Assembly: GCA_934526065.1 (NCBI GenBank)
Contig: CAKSZX010000001.1
Coordinates: 248,001-312,000, forward strand
Origin: an uncultured Oscillospiraceae bacterium
GTDB lineage: Bacteria; Bacillota; Clostridia; Oscillospirales; Ruminococcaceae
Direction of reading: 5' to 3'
DNA length: 64,000 nucleotides
The position numbers and the translations under genes are program-made. The notes under the pieces are model-generated. The model was given only the letters and a program-made list of their open reading frames with translations, was not told the origin of the DNA and did not search any database. Every line of letters begins with the position of its first letter. Position 1 is the stretch's first letter. Positions 35,077 to 42,906 of the stretch are shown in pieces.

Positions 35077-36054
35077 ATGGCTTTCTATGTTATTTTTATG
35101 GTTGTTTGCCTTATGTTTTTTGCAGGGCGAATATATGAACTTTTAAATCTTACTGACTTTACCACAGGCTTTTTGTCCGCAAAGGGAATTGTGGCAAATC
35201 CGCTTACCGTTGCCCTTATTGTACTTGTGGCGGTTTGCTGTGGGGTTATAATCTTTTCCGGCAAGGGTGCGCCGCAAAAGCGCAAATATGCCACCGGTTT
35301 GCCCTGGTTTATATCCGGCATGCTTTTTATAGCCGGGGCGATTTTCAGCATTATGGACACATTTAAGCACGGTGGATTTTTGGGCTTTGATATTGCTATA
35401 ATAATTGCCTCTGCCGGTGTGCTGTGGCTGGGCATTTTGGATATAAAGGGCAAAAAAAGAGAGAAAATACCATTTTTGCTAACAATGCTTTTGCCTGTGT
35501 CGTTTTGCCTTAACAGCGTTATATACGAAGTTTCCACCGTCCACAACAGCCTTTATACCATGAGAGTTTTGTCCTATATGTCCCTTTTGGTATTTTTGCT
35601 TATGCTGTTTAAGTCGGTTTATCAGCCGGACAGTAAATCCGACGGCATGCTTTTTTCGGCCGCCCTTGTAAATGTGGCTTTTTCGCTTTTCGGCATAGGT
35701 GCTGTTGCAATTTGCTCCCTTGTAAAAAGAAGCATCGACCTGGGGGGCTTAATGTCCGATTTGGGCTTTGTGGTTATGGGCGTTTACTCTTTGACGGTGT
35801 CTTTGATTATACTTGCAAAGGCGAAAAATCAAAGCCCTGTTAAAAAGAAGATTGTAGAAGATGAGGACGAAGATTTTGAAGAAGAATTTACCGATGTTTT
35901 TGACGAAATAAAAGCGGAGCCGAAAGCCCCTGTATATACACCTAAAAGGGAAATTGAACAGACACGCCGGGTAAATTACACCGCAAAAAGTAAAACCCGC
36001 CGGGCGGAACACAGATCTTCCAACGGCAAGGTAATATACAAGGCAAGAAAATAA
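35077..36054 (+). CDS. Integral membrane protein with acidic/basic C-terminal tail, unknown function
   Basis: I do not recognise this 325-residue protein. It has about eight membrane segments across residues 1-250, then an acidic stretch (VEDEDEDFEEEFTDVFDEIK) and a strongly basic end (RRVNYTAKSKTRRAEHRSSN). AAGGAG precedes the ATG. It diverges from spoIID with 85 bp between starts, so a shared sporulation-related control region is possible but unproven. Confidence 0.65.
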   Translation: MAFYVIFMVVCLMFFAGRIYELLNLTDFTTGFLSAKGIVANPLTVALIVLVAVCCGVIIFSGKGAPQKRKYATGLPWFISGMLFIAGAIFSIMDTFKHGGFLGFDIAIIIASAGVLWLGILDIKGKKREKIPFLLTMLLPVSFCLNSVIYEVSTVHNSLYTMRVLSYMSLLVFLLMLFKSVYQPDSKSDGMLFSAALVNVAFSLFGIGAVAICSLVKRSIDLGGLMSDLGFVVMGVYSLTVSLIILAKAKNQSPVKKKIVEDEDEDFEEEFTDVFDEIKAEPKAPVYTPKREIEQTRRVNYTAKSKTRRAEHRSSNGKVIYKARK

Positions 36055-36067
36055 TATACATAAAGTG

Positions 36068-36106
36068 ATAATACTAACAAATAAAACTGTTAGTATTATT
36101 ATTTTA
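36068..36106 (+). terminator. Intrinsic terminator
   Basis: ATAATACTAACA and TGTTAGTATTAT, a 12-bp stem with a T-rich end. Confidence 0.75.
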
Positions 36107-36249
36107 ATTTAAAACAGTGAATATAGCCTAAAATATAATATATAGTTGAAAATATTTTGTTTAATTTATGATTTATTAACAAATGATGGTTGATATTATG
36201 TTAATATATAGGTGAAGAAAATTCAATTTCGGAAAAGGGGAGGACGGTT

Positions 36250-36540
36250 ATGAACGAAAACACAAGAAAAACTATAAACGAAGCCATAAGCGCATTTAAG
36301 TCAATAAGAAATTATTCCATATTAAACATAGTAGTTTGTGTAATAGGTTTAGAACGGTTTTTTAAACTTGATGTGTACTCATTTGATTACATAAAGACAT
36401 TCGATTTTTCCCCCGGTAGCATAGTGAGATATGCTCTTGTTCTTTCGATGTTGCGGTCTATTGGCATTGCAAGATTTTCAATGGTGAAAATCAGAACATT
36501 AAAGGAGAGCCTTCCGCCACGGGATGACGGTTCGCAATAA
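36250..36540 (+). CDS. Small hypothetical protein (96 aa)
   Basis: This 96-residue protein has a hydrophobic N-terminal third (SILNIVVCVIGLERFF) and a second moderately hydrophobic part (IVRYALVLSMLRSIGIARF), suggesting two membrane helices and a short charged tail. GGGGAGGA precedes the ATG. No family recognised. It stands alone between two terminators, with an AT-rich 195-nt region upstream. Confidence 0.5.
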   Translation: MNENTRKTINEAISAFKSIRNYSILNIVVCVIGLERFFKLDVYSFDYIKTFDFSPGSIVRYALVLSMLRSIGIARFSMVKIRTLKESLPPRDDGSQ

Positions 36541-36546
36541 AATAAC

Positions 36547-36580
36547 AACAGCCCGGCATGCCGCCGGGCTGTAATTTTGT
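36547..36580. terminator. Bidirectional terminator
   Basis: ACAGCCCGGC and GCCGGGCTGT, a 10-bp GC-rich stem, between converging genes. Confidence 0.8.
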
Positions 36581-36593
36581 TTGATTTTAAATT

Positions 36594-38312
36594 TTATTTG
36601 CTTGCCAAGGCATTTACAGCCCGTTTTGCCGCCGCCGCAGCGTCGGCGGTGTAAATGTCCGCACCGATTTCATCGCAGTATTCCTGGGTTATAGGGGCGC
36701 CGCCAATCATAATTTTAACTTTATCTCTAATGCCTTTTTCTTTTGCAAGGGCAACAACTTTTTTCATTTCGTCCATTGTGGTGGTAAGCAGGGCGGAACA
36801 GCAAATAATATCGCAGTTTTCATTTATGGCGGTATCAACAAATGTTTCGGCGCTTACATCTGTGCCAAGGTCGATAACCGTCAAACCGCTGCCCTCCATC
36901 ATAATTTTAACAAGGTTCTTGCCTATGTCGTGCATATCGCCTTTTACGGTGCCCATGCAAACTTTGCCGGCGGATTTACTCTCGCCTTTAACAAGCAAAG
37001 GCTTTAAAATTTCCGTTGCGGCGGTCATACATCTGGCGGCCATAAGCATCTCCGGCACAAAAACCTTGTTTGCGGAAAAATCGTTGCCAAGGCTTACCAT
37101 ACCGGCAACAAGGCCCTTTTGCAGTATTGTTTGCCGGTCGATATTTTCTTCTATGGCTTGGTTGCACAGCTTTAAAACACGGTTTTTCTGCCCTTTTTTA
37201 AGGGCGGCGGCAAGCTGAGTGAGGGTGTCGCCGGTTTCGCTTTCTCCGGCGACGGAGATTTCTTTTTTAACAACTGTCTTTTCCGCTTTAATGCGCCTGT
37301 GTTCTTCTTTTCTGAAATTCGGCGCATGGAGAACCCGGTTGTACCTGTCTATTTCATCATCTATAATCGGGTCAACCTGTTTGTAAACCGTGCCGGGCAA
37401 TCCGTAGGTAATACATGGGATAAAATGACCCATTGGGCAATCCGCCCAAAGAACCTCTTTCATATACCGGCGGATTTCTTCCTCGGCGGCGTCGGCTCTG
37501 TCAATGCTTGCGCCCACTCCGCCCATTAAGGTAAGCTTGCCGTCCAGATGTGCCAAAAGCCGTGGAATATTATTTTCCGGCAGAACGCCCTGCCAAATCT
37601 GTATGCCTATTTCCGCCATATCGTCAACGATAGGGGCACAGTAAGAGTCCGCATGGTGGGCGGCTATCACCCCTTGCGAGCGAATATAACCGTAAAATTT
37701 CCTGTAAGGCTCTTTGAAAAATTCACGCCACATATCCTCTTTCATAAACAAGGCATCCTTTGCACCCCAGTCATCGTGAGAAAGTATTAAATCCGGGTGC
37801 AGGTTGTCTATAACAGTCTTTGCGTAGCTCATTCTGTACCGCAAAATGTAGTCGATAAGCCGGTGCATTTCCCGGGGGTGTTCGTAAAGGTTTGTCAAGG
37901 TGTCCTCAAAACCCATTAAAAAATGCAGTTGTTCAAATATGCCGGTGCCCATAACAACCGAAACCAATTTGCCCTCTTTGCGTATTTCCTCCCCTTTGGC
38001 AAGGCTTTCTTCCCAGCCTGTTTGGCAGTTTGCGGCAATGTCCGGGGCGTGTACCGTCTCTTTCCACTTTGTTATATCTTTCAAGGCCTTGTTTTCGGCT
38101 GTGATATGGGGCATTCTGCCCGGGGCGTCCTCCGGGTAAATAAATGTAACCCCGAATTTATCAACGGCAGTGCCGCCTTTTTTCAGCCCTATATCCAAAA
38201 ATTTACTTACGGGGGTGCCGTAAACAAAGCCCATTGCCTCATATTGTTTAAGCTGTCTTTCCGGCTTGCCGTCTTTTTTTATTGTTTCTCTCAATATTTG
38301 TGCAGGTGTCAT
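36594..38312 (-). CDS. Corrinoid methyltransferase fusion (uroporphyrinogen decarboxylase-like + B12-binding)
   Basis: This 572-residue protein joins two parts. Residues 1-350 resemble the URO-D/MtaA/CmuA methyltransferase barrel, with LILSHDDWGAKDALFM, VIAAHHADSYCAPIVDDM and LMGGVGASIDR. Residues 365-572 form a helical cap plus cobalamin domain with the lower-ligand motif GDMHDIGKN and the GGAPITQEYCDEIGAD block. The order is the same as in CmuA, where the methyl acceptor corrinoid is fused to its methyltransferase. It should transfer a methyl group between an unknown donor and Co(I)-corrinoid. GAGGAA precedes ATG at 38312. It is the second gene after DUF2284 and diverges from the activator and homocysteine methyltransferase genes. 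Confidence 0.88.
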   Translation of the reverse strand: MTPAQILRETIKKDGKPERQLKQYEAMGFVYGTPVSKFLDIGLKKGGTAVDKFGVTFIYPEDAPGRMPHITAENKALKDITKWKETVHAPDIAANCQTGWEESLAKGEEIRKEGKLVSVVMGTGIFEQLHFLMGFEDTLTNLYEHPREMHRLIDYILRYRMSYAKTVIDNLHPDLILSHDDWGAKDALFMKEDMWREFFKEPYRKFYGYIRSQGVIAAHHADSYCAPIVDDMAEIGIQIWQGVLPENNIPRLLAHLDGKLTLMGGVGASIDRADAAEEEIRRYMKEVLWADCPMGHFIPCITYGLPGTVYKQVDPIIDDEIDRYNRVLHAPNFRKEEHRRIKAEKTVVKKEISVAGESETGDTLTQLAAALKKGQKNRVLKLCNQAIEENIDRQTILQKGLVAGMVSLGNDFSANKVFVPEMLMAARCMTAATEILKPLLVKGESKSAGKVCMGTVKGDMHDIGKNLVKIMMEGSGLTVIDLGTDVSAETFVDTAINENCDIICCSALLTTTMDEMKKVVALAKEKGIRDKVKIMIGGAPITQEYCDEIGADIYTADAAAAAKRAVNALASK

Positions 38313-38322
38313 TTTAAATTCC

Positions 38323-38856
38323 TCACTTTACCAAAATACAGGCGGTAAAAGTCATTGTTTTTACCCCATAGTTATATTTAAGCCCATTTTTAAGGCATAC
38401 ATCTCCCACAAGCAGACCGTAGGCTTCCATAGACGGGAAAACTTTGCCGGGGAAACGACATGGTTTTGACGGATATGTGCATTTTTTGCATCTTGTACAG
38501 CCGCCGGCACCCATAGGCAGAATATCGCCGTAAATGCGCTTGGCTTGCCTTACAAGGGTGTCAAACCTCGATTTGTGTTTTGCCTCACAGCGCCTTATGG
38601 TTTCAAGGTCAAATTCATCATCCATTACCTCAACGGTTTGCACAACTATGCCGCCGCTGTAAGCCGCAGCTCTTTTGCTTATGTTTTCAAGGCTGCCTAC
38701 CGCCGGGGGACAAGCCCAACTTCTGCCGTATTTGACGCACTTATCAGCCGAACACATATCCCTTACTTCCTGCATAAAAACAAGTGTATTTGTATCCAGC
38801 GGAGCATAATGTTCAAAGCCTATTTCCCGGGCAAGTTCGTATATTTTTTCGGTAAT
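38323..38856 (-). CDS. DUF2284 metal-binding protein, probable ATT start
   Basis: The conserved part has EVRDMCSADKCVKYGRSWAC and GAGGCTRCKKCTYPSKPCRF, Cys-rich motifs suggesting an iron-sulfur or other metal site. Members are often beside corrinoid methyltransferases. ATG at 38775 would cut off the N-terminal helix, because the in-frame upstream sequence (ITEKIYELAREIGFEHYAPL, then DTNTLVF) also fits the family. The only plausible start there is ATT at 38856, with GGTGA 6 nt upstream and an in-frame TGA just before. This gives 177 residues. Its stop is 10 nt before the methyltransferase start. Function within corrinoid chemistry is inferred. Confidence 0.75.
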   Translation of the reverse strand: MTEKIYELAREIGFEHYAPLDTNTLVFMQEVRDMCSADKCVKYGRSWACPPAVGSLENISKRAAAYSGGIVVQTVEVMDDEFDLETIRRCEAKHKSRFDTLVRQAKRIYGDILPMGAGGCTRCKKCTYPSKPCRFPGKVFPSMEAYGLLVGDVCLKNGLKYNYGVKTMTFTACILVK

Positions 38857-38918
38857 TGTTCTTCACCGCCTTGACAAGGCGCAACCGCCTCGTGTATATT
38901 TAAAACATATTTTAGCTT

Positions 38919-38947
38919 ATTATACGAAAGGCAAAAAATAATGTCAA
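38919..38947 (-). promoter_or_regulatory. Promoter of the DUF2284-methyltransferase operon
   Basis: Minus strand TTGACA (complement of 38942-38947), 17-nt spacer, TATAAT (complement of 38919-38924). The -35 overlaps the start codon of the divergent activator gene. The leader contains the palindrome GCCTTG-A-CAAGGC at 38870-38882. Confidence 0.75.
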
Positions 38948-40482
38948 GAGCGGATATAGTTTACAGAGGAAAAACAATCGTCGTGTCTGCAAAAGAAGGT
39001 CGGAGTGTTTTGAAAATTTTGCAAGATCGGGGAATAAATATTCAAGCGCCTTGCGGCGGCAGAGGCACCTGCGGCAAATGTGCCGTTACTGTGGTGCAAA
39101 ACGGCATGAGGAAAACCGTCTTGGCTTGCCAAACAAAAATTTTTGGTGATTGTACCGTTGAGGTGCCGGATTTTGTCGGCGGTAAAATAGAGGATGAAAT
39201 ATCCGGCAATTTATTATTTCAACCCCAAAAAGGTTACGGTGTGGCCGTTGACATAGGAACAACATCAATTTCTTTGGCGGTGTATAATCTGGAAAACGGC
39301 CGGCTTGTAGGTAAAAATTCACGGTGGAACAGGCAAACCGCTTACGGTGGGGATGTTATTACAAGAATTAAATACACCATGGATAACCCTAATGGGCTTG
39401 AAAGACTGACAACACTTGTGCAAAAGCAGATTTTTGATATGTCGGCGGAAATTTTGGATAAAAACAAAATTTCACATGATGATGTAACAAGCCTTGTGAT
39501 AGCCGGTAACACTGTTATGGAACATATTTTTTCCGGGCTTGATCCCCGGTCTATGGCGGCAGCCCCCTATAAGCCGAAAACCCTGTTCCAAACCGGCGAA
39601 AACATAACCTATTCGGAATTTAAAAATGCAAAAGTTTTTATTTTTCCCTGTGTGTCCGCCTTTGTGGGCGGCGATATAACAAGCGGTATTTACACTTTGG
39701 AAATTGCCGAAAGCCGTGTAAAAACCCTGTTTATAGACATAGGTACAAACGGCGAGATGGCATTGTGGAACGGCGAAAAATTTATATGCTGTTCTACCGC
39801 CACAGGCCCCGCTTTTGAAGGAGCCGGTATCGTTTGCGGTATGCCCGGTGTTGACGGCGCAATTTGCAAAGTAAAAATAAATGGGCCAGAGCTTGCCTTT
39901 GACACCGTGAACGGGAAGAATGCCGTTGGAATATGCGGTTCCGGCACCGTTGATGTAATCGCCCGGCTGCTGGAAAACGGAGTTATCGACTATGGGGGAA
40001 GAATGTTAAACCCCCAAGAAGTTGAAAACCCGGTAAAAAAATATATGGGCGAGGACGAAAATGAAAACGGAATATTCTATCTTACCGAAGATAAAAAAGT
40101 GTTCTTCACTCGGGAAGATGTGAGAAAAATTCAACTTGCCAAAGCGGCAGTGGCAGCCGGAATAAAAACAGTTGTAAACAGCGCAAAACTCGGTTATAAT
40201 GACATAGACAAGGTTATCATATCCGGGGGTTTCGGCAAAAATTTAAGTACCGAAAGCCTTTGCCGAATAGGTATGATACCGGCGGAATTTGCCGATAAAA
40301 CACAGTACGCCGGCAACACGGCATTAAGCGGAGCGGCAAAAACTTTACTTTATCCCGGTAATAGACCGGAAGTAGGCAAGATAAAAAATATGTGCGAATA
40401 TATCGAGTTATCCCAAAGTAAAGAATTTACGGAGGATTACATAGAGCAAATGGTATTTGAAAACAGCGAGGTGGATTTATAA
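38941..40482 (+). CDS. Corrinoid-protein reductive activator (ferredoxin + ASKHA ATPase, RACo/RamA-type)
   Basis: This 513-residue protein begins with a [2Fe-2S] ferredoxin domain (C38, C44, C47 and C63 in APCGGRGTCGKC and LACQ) and continues with an ASKHA-fold ATPase (GVAVDIGTTSISLAVYNL, IAGNTVMEHI, FIDIGTNGEMAL, GICGSGTVDVIARL and ISGGFGKNL). Such proteins use ATP to reduce inactive Co(II) corrinoid to Co(I), as needed by methyltransferase-corrinoid systems. It lies opposite the fused methyltransferase/B12 gene and directly before the homocysteine methyltransferase, sharing TAATG with it. AAAGG precedes the ATG. The role is well supported by architecture and context. Confidence 0.9.
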   Translation: MSRADIVYRGKTIVVSAKEGRSVLKILQDRGINIQAPCGGRGTCGKCAVTVVQNGMRKTVLACQTKIFGDCTVEVPDFVGGKIEDEISGNLLFQPQKGYGVAVDIGTTSISLAVYNLENGRLVGKNSRWNRQTAYGGDVITRIKYTMDNPNGLERLTTLVQKQIFDMSAEILDKNKISHDDVTSLVIAGNTVMEHIFSGLDPRSMAAAPYKPKTLFQTGENITYSEFKNAKVFIFPCVSAFVGGDITSGIYTLEIAESRVKTLFIDIGTNGEMALWNGEKFICCSTATGPAFEGAGIVCGMPGVDGAICKVKINGPELAFDTVNGKNAVGICGSGTVDVIARLLENGVIDYGGRMLNPQEVENPVKKYMGEDENENGIFYLTEDKKVFFTREDVRKIQLAKAAVAAGIKTVVNSAKLGYNDIDKVIISGGFGKNLSTESLCRIGMIPAEFADKTQYAGNTALSGAAKTLLYPGNRPEVGKIKNMCEYIELSQSKEFTEDYIEQMVFENSEVDL

Positions 40483-41699
40483 TGGAATTACATTACCCTT
40501 TGATATTGGACGGTTCAACCGGTACTCAACTGCAAAAAAGAGGCTATGACGGCGGCGTTTGTGCCGAGGCATGGTCGATAGATCACCCGGAGGTTGTACA
40601 GGATTTTCAAAAGGAATATTTACAGGCCGGCTCACAGGTTTTGTATTCCCCTACATTCGGTGCAAACAGGGTAAAACTTGAAGAAAACGGCATTTTCAAC
40701 AAAGTGTATGACTTTAACTATAAACTTGCCTCAATAAGCAAAAAAATTGCACAGGACAAAGCCTATGTTGCCGGGGATATTGCCCCAACCGGCAAATTTT
40801 TGGCTCCTTTGGGGGACACGCCCTTTGAAGAAATGGTTGAAATATACACCGAACAGGCCAAGGGCTTACAGGACGCCGGTGTTGACTTTTTTATCATCGA
40901 AACAATGATGACTGTGCCGGAGGCCAGAGCCGCATTATTGGCTGTAAAAAGCGTAAGCGACAAACCTGTTTTCGTCACATTTTCGGTAGATGAAAAGGGC
41001 AATACCCTTACCGGCTCCGACATAGAGGCTGTTTTGGAGATTATGCAGGGCATGGGTGCCGACGCATTCGGCCTTAACTGTTCCGTAGGCCCTAAGGAAA
41101 TGTTGGAATCTATAAAACGCCTTACAGACTATGCGGAAGTTCCTCTTATCGCAAAGGCAAATGCCGGCCTGCCCAAAGTTGTTGACGGTAAAACCGTGTA
41201 CGACTGCCCGCCGGAAACCTTTGCCGACTGTGTGCCGGGGCTTGCCCGGGCAGGGGTGCAGATATTCGGCGGTTGTTGCGGCACAATGGCAGAGCATGTA
41301 AAGGCCATAGCCGACGCCGTAAAAAATGTAAAACTTGTAAATCCCAACCCGAAATATACCGATTTACTTCCTCTTTGCACTGAAAAGAAGCTGTTTCTGT
41401 TGCCGAAAGATGTAAAACCCGGCAAGATTTTGCCATGTGATGAAAATTTGGGCGAGGCTTTGGAGGAAGCGGAAACAGACGATGAAAAGTTGATCACAGT
41501 CCAAATACGCAGAGAGGACGAACTTGATAATTTTGCGGATTATCAATATGCAATATATAAGCCCCTTTGTCTTATGTGCGAGGACGAGAGTATTCTTGAA
41601 CAAGCGTTAAGGCTGTACCAAGGCAGGGCAATGTATGACGGCAATCTGCCGGAAGATTTCTTGCGGAAAATGGCAAAAAAATACGGTTTGATTTATTAA
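40482..41699 (+). CDS. Homocysteine S-methyltransferase-family protein with extra C-terminal domain
   Basis: This 405-residue protein has a homocysteine methyltransferase barrel (residues 1-295) like the N-terminal domain of MetH: ILDGSTGTQLQKRG, YSPTFGANRVKLEENG, zinc ligands C200 (FGLNCSVGP) and C265-C266 (IFGGCCGTMAEH). It lacks folate and B12 domains. The remaining 110 residues (LLPLCTEKKLFLLPKDVKPG ... ADYQYAIYKPLCLMCEDESI) are not recognised. With the fused corrinoid protein encoded opposite, it could take the methyl group from that B12 to make methionine. GAGGTGG precedes the ATG, which overlaps the previous stop. Confidence 0.88.
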   Translation: MELHYPLILDGSTGTQLQKRGYDGGVCAEAWSIDHPEVVQDFQKEYLQAGSQVLYSPTFGANRVKLEENGIFNKVYDFNYKLASISKKIAQDKAYVAGDIAPTGKFLAPLGDTPFEEMVEIYTEQAKGLQDAGVDFFIIETMMTVPEARAALLAVKSVSDKPVFVTFSVDEKGNTLTGSDIEAVLEIMQGMGADAFGLNCSVGPKEMLESIKRLTDYAEVPLIAKANAGLPKVVDGKTVYDCPPETFADCVPGLARAGVQIFGGCCGTMAEHVKAIADAVKNVKLVNPNPKYTDLLPLCTEKKLFLLPKDVKPGKILPCDENLGEALEEAETDDEKLITVQIRREDELDNFADYQYAIYKPLCLMCEDESILEQALRLYQGRAMYDGNLPEDFLRKMAKKYGLIY

Positions 41700-41747
41700 A
41701 ATCAAAAACGGAGTATTCTATATAAAAAACGAAAAATACAAACCGGC

Positions 41748-42299
41748 TTGATATGTGAGGATTTTGACGACAACTTTTTTAACCGCAGGGTTGCGGCAAA
41801 AAAGCTGTTCAAACGGTACAACAAAACCGAGGACGAGGACACCGAGAAAATAGCCGAGATAATGAATAAGCTCTTTAAAAAAGTAGGCAAAAATGTTTGG
41901 ATAGAGCCGGATTTTCACTGCGAATCCGGCAAAAATATTGAGATAGAGGATGATGTTTACATAAACTTCGGCTGTATAATTCTCGACTGCGCCCGGTTTA
42001 CAATCGGCAGAAATACATTGTTGGGGCCAAATATAGGTATTTATCGGGTAAACCACTCTCTTGATCGGGCGGAAAGAATAACCGGCGGCTGTATTGGCAA
42101 ACCCGTGCATATAGGTAAAAATGTGTGGCTCGGCGGAGATGTTAAAATTTTGGCCGGGGTTACGATCGGAGACGGCAGCGTTATCGGCGCAGGCAGTGTT
42201 GTTACAAAAGATATACCCCGGGGCGTAGTCGCCGCAGGCAATCCGTGCAAGGTATTGCGTAAAATAGACGAAAGAGATAAACTCGGGTACTTAAAATAA
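41748..42299 (+). CDS. Maltose/galactoside O-acetyltransferase-family protein (left-handed beta helix)
   Basis: At least 183 residues form an acetyl-CoA-dependent hexapeptide acetyltransferase: VYINFGCIILDCARFTIGRN, the catalytic histidine in YRVNHSLD, then repeated I-G-x-x hexapeptides (HIGKNVWLGGDVKILAGVTI, GDGSVIGAGSVVTKDIP). The Maa-type N-terminal helix appears to begin further upstream (YKKRKIQTGLICEDFDDNFF in frame), but no standard start codon exists there. Candidates are ATT at 41715 with GGAG just upstream, or TTG at 41748. It directly follows the homocysteine methyltransferase and probably shares its transcript. The substrate is unknown. Confidence 0.8.
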   Translation: MICEDFDDNFFNRRVAAKKLFKRYNKTEDEDTEKIAEIMNKLFKKVGKNVWIEPDFHCESGKNIEIEDDVYINFGCIILDCARFTIGRNTLLGPNIGIYRVNHSLDRAERITGGCIGKPVHIGKNVWLGGDVKILAGVTIGDGSVIGAGSVVTKDIPRGVVAAGNPCKVLRKIDERDKLGYLK

Positions 42300-42315
42300 A
42301 ATAAAATAAAAAACA

Positions 42316-42354
42316 AACAGCTATTTATATTCGGCGAGTATAAATAGCTGTTAT
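42316..42354. terminator. Bidirectional terminator
   Basis: AACAGCTATTTATA and TATAAATAGCTGTT, a 14-bp stem, between converging genes. Confidence 0.75.
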
Positions 42355-42358
42355 TAGT

Positions 42359-42685
42359 TTATTCCGCACTGTTTTTGTAATCCGTGCCCCATTTTTCCAT
42401 GGCATCCAAAATCGGGCGCATTGATTCACCCAAAGGGGAAAGAGCATACTCTACTTTCGGCGGAACTTGCGGATAGACGGTTCTTGTTATTATACCGTCG
42501 TTCTCCATAGAGCGCAAACTGTCGGTTAAAACTTTTTGACTTATTCCCACAAGGTCTTTTTGTAACTCGTTAAAACGCCATGGGCGCTGAAAAAGGTTTC
42601 TCATAATCAGCAATTTCCATTTACTGCCTATAAGCTGTACCGTTGTGGCAACCGGGCAAGCAGGCAGTTCTTCTTTTTTAAGCAT
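42359..42685 (-). CDS. HxlR-family winged-helix regulator
   Basis: This 108-residue protein has the HxlR signature: CPVATTVQLIGSKWKLLIMRN near the N terminus, with a single conserved Cys (C10) at the usual sensing position, the recognition helix region RFNELQKDLVGISQKVLTDS and wing IITRTVYPQVPPKVEYALSP. HxlR proteins often respond to reactive electrophiles or oxidants through that cysteine. AAAGGAGAT precedes the ATG. It is divergent from the lipoprotein gene, with inverted repeats and a repeated motif in between. Confidence 0.92.
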   Translation of the reverse strand: MLKKEELPACPVATTVQLIGSKWKLLIMRNLFQRPWRFNELQKDLVGISQKVLTDSLRSMENDGIITRTVYPQVPPKVEYALSPLGESMRPILDAMEKWGTDYKNSAE

Positions 42686-42731
42686 ATTACAATCTCCTTT
42701 AATGTAACATCATTTATTACTGTTACATTTG

Positions 42732-42760
42732 ATTTTAATGTATTGACACCGAAAAGTAAA
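42732..42760 (-). promoter_or_regulatory. hxlR promoter
   Basis: Minus strand TTTACT, 17-nt spacer, TAAAAT. The -35 overlaps the inverted-repeat arm ACCGAAAAGTAA, suggesting self-regulation. Confidence 0.6.
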
Positions 42761-42809
42761 TAGAATAATCGTCTGTTACACATAAAGTTCACATGGGTTA
42801 CTTTTCGGT
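42748..42809. repeat. 12-bp inverted repeat in the hxlR/lipoprotein intergenic region
   Basis: ACCGAAAAGTAA (42748-42759) and TTACTTTTCGGT (42798-42809) are perfect reverse complements 38 nt apart. The left arm covers the hxlR -35; the right arm stands just before the -10 (42815-42820) of the lipoprotein gene. Candidate regulator sites. Confidence 0.6.
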
Positions 42810-42820
42810 AACTATATAAT

Positions 42821-42837
42821 AAAAAAGTGCGTACTTG
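42821..42837 (+). promoter_or_regulatory. Shared motif copy 1 (candidate HxlR operator)
   Basis: AAAAAAGTGCGTACTTG, containing the near-palindrome AAGTGCGTACTT, lies directly downstream of a TATAAT box before the lipoprotein gene. The identical 17 bp occurs again at 43884-43900. Confidence 0.6.
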
Positions 42838-42906
42838 TTTTCGACTGTAAAAAATTTTATAATAAAGTCGTTGAACACAAAAATAAACTTTTAAAGGAGT
42901 ATCACT

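Noticed and set aside
38323..38775. DUF2284 gene starting at the internal ATG (38775)
   Set aside because: The upstream in-frame residues match the expected N terminus of the family and a ribosome-like site precedes ATT at 38856.
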